Shown: one piece after another, positions 1-8,620 of the stretch
How the letters are laid out: every line of letters starts with the position of its first letter
How positions within the stretch are numbered: the first letter of the stretch is position 1
Source: Leucobacter chromiiresistens
Lineage (GTDB): Bacteria; Actinomycetota; Actinomycetes; Actinomycetales; Microbacteriaceae
Assembly (NCBI RefSeq): GCF_900102345.1
Contig: NZ_FNKB01000001.1
Coordinates: 1,984,001 to 2,048,000, forward strand
Reading direction: 5' to 3'
DNA length: 64,000 nt
Program-made: the position numbers and the translations under genes
The notes under the pieces: model-generated
Databases searched by the model: none
What the model was told of the DNA's origin: nothing
The model's input: the letters and a program-made list of their open reading frames with translations, nothing else

Positions 1-498
1 GCGAGCGGCGACGCCCTCCGCGCGGCCTACGCGCGAAGCCGCGCCCGGCTCGGCACCGACCTCGCGGTCGTGCACACCATCGACGGCCTCGACGCCGCGC
101 TCGAGGCGCTCGGCCGATCCGCCCGCCTCGTGCTCGCCACGAACGCCCCCGAGACCGGCGTCGACGCCGTGCTCGACGCGTGGGGCGTGCGGTCGCGCTT
201 CGACGAGCTCCACTTCACGGTCGGCAAGCCGGCGGGCCTCGAACCCCTCATCGACCGTCTCATCGCGGACGGCCCCGTGCTCGCGATCGGCGACATCTAT
301 GCGTTCGACCTCGCACCGGCCGCAGCGCGCGGCGCCGACACGGCGCTCGTCGGCGCGACCGCCGAGGCCTCCCCGGCTCCGGTGACGATGCGCGGGCGCT
401 CGCTCGCCGACCTCGTCCCCGACATCCAGACCTGGGCCGCGACCGCGGCTTCCAGCACCTCCGCGCCGCTCGGCGCGGGATCCGGCATCGAAAGGTAA
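1..498 (+). CDS. HAD-superfamily hydrolase, 3' part
   Basis: Only the C-terminal 165 residues are in the window; the start lies upstream. The visible part looks like the C-terminal half of a haloacid-dehalogenase-fold phosphatase: a strand ending in LVLATNAPETG (motif II, phosphate-binding Thr/Ser), then FTVGKP with the motif III lysine, then GPVLAIGDIYAFDL with the motif IV Gly-Asp plus a second Asp. The nucleophile motif DxDxT must be upstream. It sits 8 nt before a PhnD-type binding protein gene in the same direction, so it is probably in the same operon and may dephosphorylate something the importer brings in. The substrate cannot be read from this fragment. Confidence 0.75.
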   Translation, partial: ASGDALRAAYARSRARLGTDLAVVHTIDGLDAALEALGRSARLVLATNAPETGVDAVLDAWGVRSRFDELHFTVGKPAGLEPLIDRLIADGPVLAIGDIYAFDLAPAAARGADTALVGATAEASPAPVTMRGRSLADLVPDIQTWAATAASSTSAPLGAGSGIER

Positions 499-506
499 CC
501 ACACCC

Positions 507-1520
507 ATGCGTTCATCCGCTCTCGCAGTAGGCGCCCTCACCGTCGCCGCGCTCGGTCTCGCCGGCTGCAGCGCCACCGACTCGTCGGCGACCTCCGCCG
601 ACGATGCGCAGGCCTGGCCCGACTCCATCACCCTCTCCCTCGTGCCGTCGGTCGAGGGAGAAGACCTCGCCGAGGCGCTCGATCCGCTCACCGCCTACCT
701 CTCCGACGGGCTCGGCATCGAGGTCGAGGGCGTCGTCGCGAGCGACTACGCCGCGACCGTCGAAGCGCTCGGCGCCGATCAGGCCCAGGTCGTCATCACC
801 GACGCCGGCTCGCTCTACAACGCCATCGAGCAGTACGACGCCGAGCTCGTGCTGCGCGACGTGCGCTTCGGCGCCACCTCGTATGCCGCGGTCGCCTACA
901 CGAACAACCCCGACAAGTACTGCGCCGACGAACCGGTCATGGCGACCTACGCCGCGAGCGACATCGAGCTGTCGTACTGCAACGGCATCGAGGAGGCGGG
1001 CGCCGAGGCGACCGGATCCGGCCCCGCGGGCATCGACGCGCTCGAGAAGATCGACGCGGGCACGAAGGTCGCGCTGCAGGCGGCCACCTCGCCCGCCGGC
1101 TACCAGTACCCCGTGGTCGCCATGCGCGACGCGGGCATCGACACCGACGCCGACATCGAGCAGGTGCCGGTCGAGGGCAACAACAACGCGGTGCTCGCGG
1201 TCGCGAACGGCGACGCCGAGGTGAGCTTCGGATACTGGGACGCGCGCACCACCGTCACCGCCGAGGCGCCCGACGTCGCGGAGAAGGTCACGGCGTTCGC
1301 CTACACCGAGATGATCCCGAACGGCGGCGTCGCCGTCGCCCCGACGCTGCCCGACGATCTCGTCGCACAGCTCACCGAGCTCATGGCCGACTACGCCGGC
1401 TCCTCTGACGAGGCCGCGACCGTGATGTTCGACCTCGTCGGGCTGTCGGGCTGGACCGCAGAGACGGCCGACGAGGAGATCGCGCGCTACGGCGAGATCC
1501 TGGGCGAGTTCTCCAACTGA
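507..1520 (+). CDS. phnD: PhnD-type ABC transporter substrate-binding lipoprotein
   Basis: 337 aa. The start at 507 gives a signal peptide with a lipobox LAGC (Cys21), so the protein should be a lipoprotein anchored outside the membrane; longer in-frame extensions would run into the HAD gene. The mature part ([22 protein letters not shown], then [13 protein letters not shown]) is typical of PhnD/SsuA-like proteins that bind phosphonate, phosphite or related oxyanions. Directly followed by an ATPase and two permeases (phnC-phnE-phnE order), which supports the assignment. Ligand specificity is inferred from family and order only; phosphonate, phosphite or organophosphate are all possible. Four internal cysteines would be unusual for some PhnD proteins and may form disulfides outside the cell. 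Confidence 0.85.
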   Translation: MRSSALAVGALTVAALGLAGCSATDSSATSADDAQAWPDSITLSLVPSVEGEDLAEALDPLTAYLSDGLGIEVEGVVASDYAATVEALGADQAQVVITDAGSLYNAIEQYDAELVLRDVRFGATSYAAVAYTNNPDKYCADEPVMATYAASDIELSYCNGIEEAGAEATGSGPAGIDALEKIDAGTKVALQAATSPAGYQYPVVAMRDAGIDTDADIEQVPVEGNNNAVLAVANGDAEVSFGYWDARTTVTAEAPDVAEKVTAFAYTEMIPNGGVAVAPTLPDDLVAQLTELMADYAGSSDEAATVMFDLVGLSGWTAETADEEIARYGEILGEFSN

Positions 1521-1534
1521 TCCGCACGGAAACC

Positions 1535-2371
1535 ATGTCACTCTCACACGACGGGCGCCATGAGGCGAGCGAGCGGCACGTGCCGAACGCCGCCTCGTGG
1601 GGCATCGCCCTCGACCGCGTCTCGGTCACCTACCCCAACGGCACCCGCGCCCTGCACGAGGTCACGCTGCAGATCGAGCCGGGTGAGATGGTCTCGATCG
1701 TGGGGCTCTCCGGATCGGGCAAGTCGACCCTCATCCGCACCATCAACGGCCTCGTCGCCGTGACCGGGGGCAGCGCGACCGTCGGCCCGTATCGCGTCTC
1801 CGGCCTGCGCGGCGGCGCCCTGCGCGAGGCGCGCGGCCACATCGGCATGATCTTCCAGGCCTTCAACCTCGCCGAGCGCGCGAGCGTCTACCGCAACACC
1901 CTGGTCGGTCGGTTCGCGCACTCCCCGGCCTTCCGCACCCTGCTCGGTCTGCCGAGCGCGGAGGATCGCGAGATCGCACTCCGGGCGCTCGACTCCGTCG
2001 GCATCCTCGACAAGGTGTGGCACCGCGCGGGCGCGCTCTCGGGCGGCCAGAAGCAGCGCGTCGCCATCGCCCGGGCCCTGTCGCAGGAGCCCAGCGTCAT
2101 GCTCGCCGACGAGCCCGTCGCGAGTCTCGATCCGCCCACCGCCCACGCGGTGATGGCCGATCTCGAGCGCATCAACGCGGAGCGCGGCCTGACGGTGCTC
2201 GTGAACATCCACCTGATGGATCTCGCGCGCCAGTACACGCGCCGCATGATCGGTCTGCGCGACGGGCGCGTGGTGTACGACGGACCGGCGGCGGCCGCGA
2301 CCGACGCCGATTTCGAGCAGATCTACGGCCGTCCCATTCAGCCGCGCGACCGCCTCGGAGCCCGCGCATGA
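1535..2371 (+). CDS. phnC: PhnC-type ABC transporter ATP-binding protein
   Basis: 278 aa. Contains the ABC ATPase motifs in order: Walker [10 protein letters not shown] at residues 57-65, Q-loop near FQAF at 107-110, signature LSGGQ at 168-172, Walker B VMLADE at 188-193, and an H-loop VNIHLMD. The pattern [16 protein letters not shown] and the short insertion after the Q-loop match PhnC, the ATPase of phosphonate importers. Starts 14 nt after phnD and its stop overlaps the next start as ATGA, so expression is translationally coupled. Energises uptake through the two permeases that follow. Confidence 0.88.
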   Translation: MSLSHDGRHEASERHVPNAASWGIALDRVSVTYPNGTRALHEVTLQIEPGEMVSIVGLSGSGKSTLIRTINGLVAVTGGSATVGPYRVSGLRGGALREARGHIGMIFQAFNLAERASVYRNTLVGRFAHSPAFRTLLGLPSAEDREIALRALDSVGILDKVWHRAGALSGGQKQRVAIARALSQEPSVMLADEPVASLDPPTAHAVMADLERINAERGLTVLVNIHLMDLARQYTRRMIGLRDGRVVYDGPAAAATDADFEQIYGRPIQPRDRLGARA

Positions 2372-3225
2372 GCGCCGCACCGCGGGCGGCTCGGGCGGCG
2401 CGGGCGGCGGCCTCGAGCGCCGCGATCCCGACCCGGCTCGACCTGCCGCCGAAACCGCGCAACGGGCTGCGCACGGTGCTGATCTCGGCCGCGGTCGCGG
2501 CGTTCACCGTCGCGACGTGCGTCCCGGCGATCGGCGGGATCGAACTCGACCTCGCCGCGATCGTGCAGCACTGGCGCAACGGCGTGACGAAGCTCGTGCA
2601 GCTGGCCCAGCCGAATCTCGCGTTCCTGCCCCGCACCTGGGCTCCGCTGCTCGAGACCCTGCAGATGGCGCTGGTCGGCGCCGTCGCGGCGGCGCTCTGC
2701 TCGATTCCGCTCACCCTCTGGGCGGCAGCGCCCACCAACCCGAATCGTCTCACGCGCGCACTCGTGCGCACCGTCAACAACATCAACCGCGCGGTACCCG
2801 ACCTGGTGTTCGCCACCGTGCTCGTCGCAATGGTGGGGGTGGGCGCGCTGCCCGGGGTCGTCACCCTCTTCCTCTTCAACATCGGGGTCGTGGTCAAACT
2901 CGTCTCCGAGGCGATCGACGCCGCCGACCATCGGTACATGGAAGCCGGCCGGGCCGCCGGCGGCACGCAATTCCAGATCAACCGGGCCACGGCGCTCCCG
3001 CAGGCGTGGCCGCTGTTCACGAACCAGTGGCTCTACGCCCTCGAGCTCAACGTGCGCATCTCGGCCATCCTCGGCATCGTGGGCGCGGGCGGCATCGGCC
3101 GGCTGCTCGACGAGCGCCGCGCCTTCTACGCCTACTCCGACGTCTCCGTCATCATCCTCGAGATCCTCGTCGTGGTCATCGCCATCGAGGCGCTCTCCAA
3201 CCTGCTGCGCCGGAGGCTCGTATGA
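2368..3225 (+). CDS. phnE: PhnE-type ABC transporter permease, first copy
   Basis: 285 aa integral membrane protein. Start chosen at the ATGA overlap with phnC. After a basic, Ala-rich N-terminus come about six hydrophobic segments of the binding-protein-dependent permease family. The EAA-type cytoplasmic loop that docks onto the ATPase is visible as [12 protein letters not shown], and the C-terminal [13 protein letters not shown] motif is characteristic of PhnE permeases. A second PhnE-like gene follows with another ATGA overlap, so the channel is probably a heterodimer of the two. Confidence 0.88.
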   Translation: MSAAPRAARAARAAASSAAIPTRLDLPPKPRNGLRTVLISAAVAAFTVATCVPAIGGIELDLAAIVQHWRNGVTKLVQLAQPNLAFLPRTWAPLLETLQMALVGAVAAALCSIPLTLWAAAPTNPNRLTRALVRTVNNINRAVPDLVFATVLVAMVGVGALPGVVTLFLFNIGVVVKLVSEAIDAADHRYMEAGRAAGGTQFQINRATALPQAWPLFTNQWLYALELNVRISAILGIVGAGGIGRLLDERRAFYAYSDVSVIILEILVVVIAIEALSNLLRRRLV

Positions 3226-4067
3226 CCGCGATGCTCGACGCGCCCGCCCCGGGCGCCCCCGCCGCCCGCGATCGCGCCCGCCTCGCGCTCCCGCCCAGGC
3301 CGTCCCGGCTCGCGGCGACCGTCTGGTCCGTCGCGGCCGCCGTCGTGGTGCTCGCCGCCGCGGGCTCGCTGCAGATCTCCTGGGGCGACCTCCCCGCCGT
3401 GCCCGGGCAGGTGGCCCACTACCTCCGGCTCATGTTCGAGGCGCCCAACTGGGAGAAGCTGCCGCGGGCGCTCTTCGAGACCTGGCGGTCGATCTCGATG
3501 GCGTGGATCGGCGCCATGCTGTGCGTGCTGATCTCCATCCCGCTCGGCATGCTCGCCGCGAACGGCGTCGGGCCGCTCTGGCTCCGCGCGATCCTGCGGG
3601 GCGTCTTCGCCGTGCTGCGCGCCGTGCCCGAGGTGATCGTCGCCCTCGTGCTGCTCACCGTGACCGGGCTCACCCCGCTGACCGGAGCGCTCGCACTCGC
3701 GATCGCCGGCATCGGCACGCAGGGCAAATGGGTGTACGAGACCGTGGAGTCGGCGCAGGAGGGAGCCGTCGAGGCGGTGCGGGCGGCGGGGGGCAGCACC
3801 GCGGAGGTGACGCGATGGGCGATCTGGCCGGCCGTCGCCCCGGCGCTGCTCTCGTTCGCGCTGTACCGGTTCGAGATCAACATCCGCACCTCGGCCGTGC
3901 TCGGCCTCGTGGGCGCGGGCGGCATCGGAAGTATGCTGTCGAACTACACCAACTATCGGCAGTGGGACACCGTCGGCATGCTGCTCATCGTGGTCATCGC
4001 CGCGACGATGCTGATGGATGCGATCTCGGGGGCGATCCGTCGCCGCATCATGAACGGAACCGGATGA
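3222..4067 (+). CDS. phnE: PhnE-type ABC transporter permease, second copy
   Basis: 281 aa integral membrane protein, overlapping the first permease by 4 nt (ATGA) and the regulator downstream by 4 nt. Contains the docking loop EAVRAAGGSTAEV and the VGAGGIGSMLSN motif shared with the upstream PhnE-like protein, though the two are clearly diverged in sequence. Paired phnE genes are common in actinobacterial and proteobacterial phosphonate or phosphite importers, where they form a heterodimeric pore. Confidence 0.88.
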   Translation: MTAMLDAPAPGAPAARDRARLALPPRPSRLAATVWSVAAAVVVLAAAGSLQISWGDLPAVPGQVAHYLRLMFEAPNWEKLPRALFETWRSISMAWIGAMLCVLISIPLGMLAANGVGPLWLRAILRGVFAVLRAVPEVIVALVLLTVTGLTPLTGALALAIAGIGTQGKWVYETVESAQEGAVEAVRAAGGSTAEVTRWAIWPAVAPALLSFALYRFEINIRTSAVLGLVGAGGIGSMLSNYTNYRQWDTVGMLLIVVIAATMLMDAISGAIRRRIMNGTG

Positions 4068-5047
4068 CCACGACCTGGCAGGGACACCCCGACGCACGGC
4101 CCAGCGTGCGCATCGCCTCGCTGGCACCGGCGCTGCAGCGCACGGAGCGGCGCGTCGTCGAGGCCATCGCCGCAGATCGCGATGGGGCCGTCGCCTGCAC
4201 GGCGCAGGCCCTCGCCGAACGCGTGGGAGTGGGGCGCACCACCGTGATCCGGGCGGCGCAGTCGCTCGGATACGACGGGTATCCGCAGCTGCGGGTCGCG
4301 CTCGTGCAGGAGCTCGCGCTCGAGAGCGCCGCGGCGGGTGTCGGGGCCGGCGCTGGTGCAGGGGGTGGTGCCGGTGCCGGGGCCGCCGGGGGTGGCGGTG
4401 GTGCCGGGGCTGCCGGTGGCGGAGCGAACGGCGCCGGTGCCGCGGGGGCCGGGGAGCTCGGCGATGCCACGATCCTGAGCGCGCTCCGGGCGAGGATCGC
4501 GCGACTCGCCGCCCGGCTCGACGACACGCTGGCGGCGCTCACGCCCGAGGCGGTCGACGCCTTCGTGCATGCGCTCGACTCGGCCGACCGGCTCCTCGTC
4601 GTGGCGAACGGGCTGTCGAGCCCGCTCGGCCTCGACTTCGCGATGCGGCTCGCCTCGGCGGGGCGGCCGGTGGAGCAGTTCGCCGATGCCATAGCGCAGC
4701 AGATCGCCGCCCGGCAGCTCGGCGCGGGGTCGGTGTGCGTCGCGTTCTCGGGGTCGGGTGCGAACCGTGCGACGCTCGAGGCGATGAGCGCCGCTCGCGC
4801 GAGCGGGGCGCAGGTGCTCGCGGTCACGTCGTTCGCGCGATCGGCGGTCGAGCAGCGGTCGGATGTCGCCCTCGTCGTGCCGCCGGTGGGCGGCAGCTTC
4901 CACGACGAGCTCATCCACACCTCCCGGGCGGCGCTCATGCTGCTGACCGAGCATCTCGTCGACGCCCTCGTCGAGATGCGCGGCGACCGCGGGCGCGAGG
5001 CCCGCGCGGCGGTGCTCACCGTGCTCGCGGGCGCGCTCGAGGGGTGA
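4064..5047 (+). CDS. RpiR/MurR-family transcriptional regulator (HTH + SIS domain)
   Basis: 327 aa. Residues about 20-80 form an RpiR-type helix-turn-helix (TAQALAERVGVGRTTVIRAAQSL). Residues about 135-325 form a SIS sugar-phosphate-binding domain, with LLVVANGLSSPLG and VCVAFSGSGANR as the ligand loops. Between them, residues about 89-130 are almost pure Gly and Ala, a flexible linker that is much longer than usual. The gene overlaps phnE by 4 nt, so it is the last gene of the importer operon and likely controls it in response to a phosphorylated ligand. RpiR regulators usually sense sugar phosphates, so the transported compound may be metabolised to one. Target site not identified. Confidence 0.85.
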   Translation: MTTTWQGHPDARPSVRIASLAPALQRTERRVVEAIAADRDGAVACTAQALAERVGVGRTTVIRAAQSLGYDGYPQLRVALVQELALESAAAGVGAGAGAGGGAGAGAAGGGGGAGAAGGGANGAGAAGAGELGDATILSALRARIARLAARLDDTLAALTPEAVDAFVHALDSADRLLVVANGLSSPLGLDFAMRLASAGRPVEQFADAIAQQIAARQLGAGSVCVAFSGSGANRATLEAMSAARASGAQVLAVTSFARSAVEQRSDVALVVPPVGGSFHDELIHTSRAALMLLTEHLVDALVEMRGDRGREARAAVLTVLAGALEG

Positions 5048-5118
5048 GCGGCGCCGCGTCCGCTCCGGGCGCTGCCCGCTCCGGACGCCCCGCCCGCTCC
5101 GCCGGTGCACCACTGTTT

Positions 5119-5172
5119 CGCCGGCGCACATGTGTATGAGGGGTGCATCGGCGAGAAACATGTGCGCCGGCG
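5119..5172. terminator. 15-bp inverted repeat between convergent genes
   Basis: Perfect 15-bp arms at 5119-5133 and 5158-5172 separated by 24 nt. It lies between the ends of the regulator gene (plus strand) and the monooxygenase gene (minus strand), so a bidirectional terminator is the simplest reading. There is no T-run, and the loop is long for an intrinsic terminator. Confidence 0.45.
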
Positions 5173-5248
5173 GGCCCGGTCCCGACAGTGGAGGGGAAGG
5201 GAAGCGGAGCGGCCGCCGCGCAGCGCCGCCGCCCTACTCGGCGAGCGC

Positions 5249-6565
5249 CTACTCGGCGAGGTGCTCGCGCAGCGTCGCGCCCGCGTATGCGCGGCGGAAG
5301 ATTCCGCGGCGCTGCAGCTCGGGCACGACGCCGTTGACGAAGTCCTCGAACGACGAATGGTAGAGCGCCGGCATCACGATGAACCCGTCGGCGGCCTCGC
5401 TCTCGAAGAGGTGCTGCATCTCGTCGGCGATCGTCTCGGGCGACCCCACGAGCTGCGGGTGCAACTGGTTGAGCGCCTGCTCGATGGCGAGGTCGCCGAC
5501 GGTGAGGGAGCGGCGCGCGCTCACCGCCGCGAGCATGTCCTCGAAGCCGATGCTGCCCGTGGCGCCGCGGTGCGCGGCGAGCACCTCCACGGCGGGCGCC
5601 GAGGCGTCGAGCGCGTCGGCGTGCAGCAGCCGCGCGAGCTTCTCGAGCGCACTGGGCAGGTCGATCTGCGCGACGAGCGCGGCGAGTTTCGCGTCGGCCT
5701 CGGCGTCGGTCCAGCCCACGACCGGCTGCACGCCCTGCAGCACGCGGATCGCATCGGGGTCTCGGCCGTGGTCGAGGCGGGCGCGGTCTCGGATCTCCCG
5801 GCGCAGCTCCCGCATCTCCTCGGGCGAATCGCCGATCGCGAAGACCACTTCGGCCCAGCGAGCCGCGAAGGCTCGGCCGCGCGGCGAGGAGCCGGCCTGC
5901 ATGAGCACGGGGTGCCCCTGGGGGCTCTGCGGCAGGGTGAGCGGCCCGCGCGAGAGCTCCCCGTCGATCCGGTGCACGCGGGCGGCGTCGGCGAAGACGC
6001 CTCGCGATCGATCGTGGACGAGCGCATCGGGCTCCCACGACCGCCAGAGCTCGCCGACGGTGCGCACGACCTCGTCGGCGCGATCGTAGCGCTCGGCGGG
6101 CGCCGCGATCCCGGCGTGCCCGAGGTTGCGCGCCTCGGCGTCGGTCGTCGAGGTGACGATGTTCCACGCGGCCCGTCCGCCTGACAGGTGGTCGACCGAG
6201 AGCAGCTGCCGCGCGATAGCGTAGGCGGGCACGAAGCTCGTCGAGACGGTCGCGCCGATGCCGATGCGCGAGGTGGCCCCCGCGACGAGGGCCGCCTTCG
6301 CGATCGGATCGAGATAGATGGCGCCCTTGCCGGCGGTGCGCAGCGTGGTGGCGTAGTCGCCCGCTCCGTCCTCGGGTACGGCGAGCGCGTCGGCGAAGAA
6401 GATCATGTCGAAGCAGCCGCGCTCGAGCGTCCGGGCGAGGTCGGCGTGGAACGCACCGCTCAGCCAATCGGCTCGGCTCAGCGGGTTGCGCCAGTTCTCC
6501 GCGTACTGGCTCGTCGGCGGGTTGACCATGCCGACGAGGTGGAGGCTGCGCGACGACGGGTTCAC
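5249..6565 (-). CDS. LLM-class FMN-dependent monooxygenase (NtaA/SnaA/DszA type)
   Basis: 438 aa. The GTG start at 6565 overlaps the stop of the upstream YkoF-family gene (GTGA), so the two are translationally coupled; this overlap decides the start. Sequence features of the bacterial luciferase-like NtaA/DszA monooxygenases are clear: NWRNPLSRADWLSGAFHADLARTLERG near the N-terminus, IGIGATVSTSFVPAYAIARQ, the SGGRAAWNIVTS motif, and HPVLMQAGSSPRGRAFAARWAEVVF. These enzymes use reduced FMN from a separate reductase to oxidise aromatic amines, sulfur compounds or heterocycles. Its partner gene and the divergent TPP-riboswitch operon suggest a substrate related to thiamine or its pyrimidine, which is inference. 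No flavin reductase gene is adjacent. Confidence 0.85.
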   Translation of the reverse strand: MNPSSRSLHLVGMVNPPTSQYAENWRNPLSRADWLSGAFHADLARTLERGCFDMIFFADALAVPEDGAGDYATTLRTAGKGAIYLDPIAKAALVAGATSRIGIGATVSTSFVPAYAIARQLLSVDHLSGGRAAWNIVTSTTDAEARNLGHAGIAAPAERYDRADEVVRTVGELWRSWEPDALVHDRSRGVFADAARVHRIDGELSRGPLTLPQSPQGHPVLMQAGSSPRGRAFAARWAEVVFAIGDSPEEMRELRREIRDRARLDHGRDPDAIRVLQGVQPVVGWTDAEADAKLAALVAQIDLPSALEKLARLLHADALDASAPAVEVLAAHRGATGSIGFEDMLAAVSARRSLTVGDLAIEQALNQLHPQLVGSPETIADEMQHLFESEAADGFIVMPALYHSSFEDFVNGVVPELQRRGIFRRAYAGATLREHLAE

Positions 6566-7365
6566 GCGAGCGGGCCCGGCTCGGGGTGCCCCGCGCCCGG
6601 GGCGCCCCTGAGCGAGGGGCTGTTGATCGACACCGTGAGGTGCGTCACGACGTGCTGGATCACCGCACCCACCCCGATCCACGCGTTCGCGGCGGTCGTC
6701 AGCACTGCGGCGAGGTCGCCGTCGAGCCGAGTGGCGTAGTGGTCGGATCCGGAGTAGACGCCCGCGGTCTTCGCCTGCTCGATGGCGGCGTAGATCGGTG
6801 TCATGTGGTCGGCGGGGCGCGCCTCCCCGGTGCCCGACGCGGCAGTAGCGGCGGCTGAGCCGTGAGACGAGGCCGTTCGCGCGTCGAGCAGGGGGTAGAG
6901 CGACCAGTGCGCGCGCGCTCGCACGCCGCTGTCGGGGAGCCGGATCGGCTCGGCCCCGACGGCGTCCACGCCGGGCGGCAGCGCGCACTGCAGCTCGCCG
7001 GGGCAGCCGCGGGAGAGCAGGATCGCGGCGGAGAGGTGCGCTCCGCTGCGCGCGGCCGCCGTGATCACCTGCTCCAGGTACTGCAGCACCCGCTGCTCCG
7101 CGCCGGTGATGCAGGTGGAGATGTCGTTCGTCTCGACGGCGAGGCCGGTGGCGTCGGCCGCCTCGAGCGCTTGCAGGATGATGCGGACGTAGTCGGAGTC
7201 GTACACCGAGAGGGTGAAGCGCGCGCCGACGCCGTACTGCTCCGGCGTCGGGACCGCGGGCATGCCGGAGGCGGGAATCGCGGGCGTGTCGGAGGCGGGA
7301 GTCGCGGGAGTCGCAGGCGTGTCGGGGGCGTCTGACGGCGGCGTCTGGTGCGTATCGGTGGTCAC
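6562..7365 (-). CDS. YkoF-family thiamine/hydroxymethylpyrimidine-binding protein
   Basis: 267 aa, GTG start at 7365. After a low-complexity Pro/Thr/Ala N-terminus of about 40 residues, two similar ferredoxin-like halves are visible. The first begins GARFTLSVYDSDYVRIILQALEAAD and contains ETNDISTCITG; the second begins ARAHWSLYPL and contains AGVYSGSDHYATRLDGDLAAVL. This duplicated arrangement is that of YkoF, which in Bacillus subtilis binds thiamine/HMP and is encoded with a thiamine-precursor importer. The identical -10 hexamer TAGGGT lies 6 nt before the GTG, suggesting a leaderless mRNA. It is divergent from a TPP riboswitch operon, which supports a role in thiamine-precursor handling. 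The long N-terminal extension is not part of the known fold. Confidence 0.85.
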   Translation of the reverse strand: MTTDTHQTPPSDAPDTPATPATPASDTPAIPASGMPAVPTPEQYGVGARFTLSVYDSDYVRIILQALEAADATGLAVETNDISTCITGAEQRVLQYLEQVITAAARSGAHLSAAILLSRGCPGELQCALPPGVDAVGAEPIRLPDSGVRARAHWSLYPLLDARTASSHGSAAATAASGTGEARPADHMTPIYAAIEQAKTAGVYSGSDHYATRLDGDLAAVLTTAANAWIGVGAVIQHVVTHLTVSINSPSLRGAPGAGHPEPGPLA

Positions 7366-7371
7366 GCCCCC

Positions 7372-7377
7372 ACCCTA
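7372..7377 (-). promoter_or_regulatory. Candidate -10 box for leaderless YkoF transcript
   Basis: TAGGGT on the minus strand, 6 nt before the GTG start at 7365. There is no room for a ribosome binding site, so the mRNA would begin at or next to the start codon. Confidence 0.5.
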
Positions 7378-7419
7378 GGCGACCGGCCGCGGCCCGTGTC
7401 GCGGGTGAACGATTGTTGC

Positions 7420-7425
7420 TAGGGT
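7420..7425 (+). promoter_or_regulatory. Candidate -10 box for the riboswitch operon
   Basis: TAGGGT on the plus strand. A start site about 7 nt downstream (near 7432) would fall exactly at the 5' edge of the TPP riboswitch. No clear -35 element is visible. Confidence 0.45.
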
Positions 7426-7432
7426 GAAGCGC

Positions 7433-7560
7433 ACACGGGAGTCCGGTAGGCCGGGCTGAGAGGAAAGTCCACAGCTTTCGACCGTCATACCTGATCTGGA
7501 TCATGCCAGCGCAGGGAGACACTCTACGAACCCGTGCCCGATCGCAACGGAAGGGCACGC
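7433..7560 (+). promoter_or_regulatory. TPP riboswitch (THI element) with expression platform
   Basis: The conserved TPP aptamer parts are present in order: CTGAGAGG at about 7456-7463, then ACCTGATCTGGATCATGCC at about 7490-7507 and AGCGCAGGGA ending near 7518. It lies just upstream of the ThiY-like gene start at 7565. The downstream part contains a 7-bp hairpin (arms 7533-7539 and 7553-7559) that covers the purine-rich stretch before the start codon, so control is probably at translation. A competing pairing is possible between 7434-7439 and 7531-7536. Confidence 0.9.
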
Positions 7561-7564
7561 ATTC

Positions 7565-8620
7565 ATGCGCCATCACGATTTCCATACCCGAACAACCCGC
7601 GCGGTGACGGCAGCCGCGGCGCTGACCGCGGCGGCGCTCGCGCTCGGCGGCTGCGCGGACGGCGCAGTCGAGAGCGCAGGGAGCGGCGCGGAGGGCGCGC
7701 CGGTCGCGTTCGCACTCGACTGGGCGCCGAACACGAACCACATCGGCGTGTACGTCGCCGATGAGCTGGGGTACTTCGCAGAGGCCGGCCTCGACGTCGA
7801 GATCCTTCCGTACGGCTCCACCCCGGCGACGCAGCTCGTCTCGGCGGGCGAGGCCGATTTCGGCATCGGCGGGCAGTCGAACGTGCAGGTGGCGCGCACC
7901 GCCGGCCTAGACCTGGTGTCGGTGTACCGCGTCACCCAGCGCGATTCGGGGCGACTCGTGACGCTGGCGGATCGCGCCGACGTCGAGCGCCCGTCCGACC
8001 TCGACGGCGCCACCTTCGGCGGGTTCGGGTCGCCGCTGTACACCGCGCTCGCGCACGCGACGATCGCGGGCGACGGGGGCGAGGGCGAGTTCGACGAGGT
8101 CGTGCTCGACACGGGGGCGTACGAGGCCCTGTCGCAGGGGCGCATCGACTTCACGCTGTCGGTGGCGACCTGGGAGAACCTGCAGGCGGAGCTCGACGGG
8201 CACCCGTACCGCGAGTTCCGCTACCAGGATTTCGGTGTGCCCGAGCAGCAGTCGACGGGCATCGTGTCGAGCGAGGCGTACCTCGACGCCCACCCCGAGG
8301 AGGCGCGGGCGTTCGTGCAGGCGGTCGCCCGCGGGTACGCGTATGCGGCCGAGCAGCCCGAGGCGGCGGCCGACCTGCTCCTCGAGGCGAACCCCGACAC
8401 GCTCGGCGCGGCCGAGGAGCTCGTGCACCGCAGTGCGGAGCTGCTCGCGAGCGAGTACTTCACCGCACCCGGGCGCGAGATCGGCGCCGCCGATGCCGAT
8501 GCCTGGGAGGCGTTCGGCGGGTTCCTCTACGCGGGCGGCTTCCTCACCGACGCGGCGGGCGAACCGCTCGCGGACGAGCCCGATTGGAGCACGTACTACA
8601 CCGACGAGTACCTCGAGTGA
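7565..8620 (+). CDS. ThiY-like thiamine-precursor-binding lipoprotein (NMT1/THI5 family)
   Basis: 351 aa. Signal peptide with lipobox LGGC, then the NMT1/THI5-like binding-protein fold: VAFALDWAPNTNHIGVYVADELGYFAEAGLDVEI, GSTPATQLVSAGEADFGIG and a DTGAYEALSQGRIDF segment. Proteins of this type bind formyl-aminopyrimidine (ThiY) or related pyrimidine precursors of thiamine. It is first in a GTGA-overlapped operon with a permease and an ATPase, and is directly downstream of a TPP riboswitch, so the operon is expected to respond to thiamine diphosphate. The exact pyrimidine ligand is inferred from family and regulation. Confidence 0.88.
   Translation: MRHHDFHTRTTRAVTAAAALTAAALALGGCADGAVESAGSGAEGAPVAFALDWAPNTNHIGVYVADELGYFAEAGLDVEILPYGSTPATQLVSAGEADFGIGGQSNVQVARTAGLDLVSVYRVTQRDSGRLVTLADRADVERPSDLDGATFGGFGSPLYTALAHATIAGDGGEGEFDEVVLDTGAYEALSQGRIDFTLSVATWENLQAELDGHPYREFRYQDFGVPEQQSTGIVSSEAYLDAHPEEARAFVQAVARGYAYAAEQPEAAADLLLEANPDTLGAAEELVHRSAELLASEYFTAPGREIGAADADAWEAFGGFLYAGGFLTDAAGEPLADEPDWSTYYTDEYLE

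Noticed and set aside
4328..4453. Possible CRISPR-like or minisatellite array in the RpiR gene
   Set aside because: The repeats are imperfect, in frame and encode a Gly/Ala linker; there are no spacers.
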